Shown: one piece after another, positions 6,294 to 6,301 of the stretch | How the letters are laid out: each line of letters begins with the position of its first letter | How positions within the stretch are numbered: the stretch's first letter is position 1 | Assembly (NCBI GenBank): GCA_046153015.1 | Contig: JBJXGF010000216.1 | Span: forward strand, 1-6,301 | DNA length: 6,301 bases | Reading direction: 5' to 3' | Source: JBJXGF01 sp046153015 | GTDB taxonomy: Bacteria; Actinomycetota; Acidimicrobiia; Acidimicrobiales; CAIXPF01 | Position numbers and translations under genes: made by a program | Notes under the pieces: generated by a model | The model's database searches: none | Seen by the model: the letters and a program-made list of their open reading frames with translations, nothing else | Told to the model about the DNA's origin: nothing

Positions 6294-6301
6294 CCACTCG
6301 C

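Overview
The window looks like GC-rich actinobacterial chromosome. It is about two-thirds G+C by eye, codon third positions are strongly G/C, and GTG and TTG starts occur. The gene families (OsmC-like protein, CzcO-type flavoprotein, AfsR/LuxR-like ATPase with a helical-repeat tail, IS1634-type transposase) are all common in actinobacteria. A lineage such as Acidimicrobiia is possible, but the sequence alone cannot prove it.

Layout from left to right: (1) 1-278 is a leader without a convincing gene. It contains an imperfect long inverted repeat at 10-92. (2) 279-842 (+) encodes a 187-aa OsmC-family protein with a strong ribosome binding site. (3) 914-2182 (+) encodes a 422-aa FAD/NAD(P)-dependent oxidoreductase of the flavin monooxygenase-like (CzcO/COG2072) group. 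It is probably on the same transcript as the OsmC gene. (4) 2210-4454 (-) is a decayed or mis-assembled STAND/AfsR-type ATPase gene, tail-to-tail with the flavoprotein. Two single-base deletions break its frame, the P-loop carries a Gly-to-Asp change, and the N-terminal domain expected in the family is missing. (5) 4456-4598 is a less G+C-rich junction with short repeats. (6) 4599-6263 (+) is an apparently complete IS1634-family DDE transposase. (7) 6264-6301 is its right flank, carrying a copy of a 14-bp motif that also lies left of the transposase.

The likely biology is a small redox pair (OsmC-like thiol protein plus flavoprotein) beside a once-functional signal-sensing ATPase regulator that is now degenerate, next to an insertion sequence that still looks intact. 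I see no CRISPR array, RNA gene or defence system. The best targets for follow-up are the three independent lesions in the ATPase gene, the missing second cysteine of the OsmC protein, and the unresolved ends of the insertion sequence.
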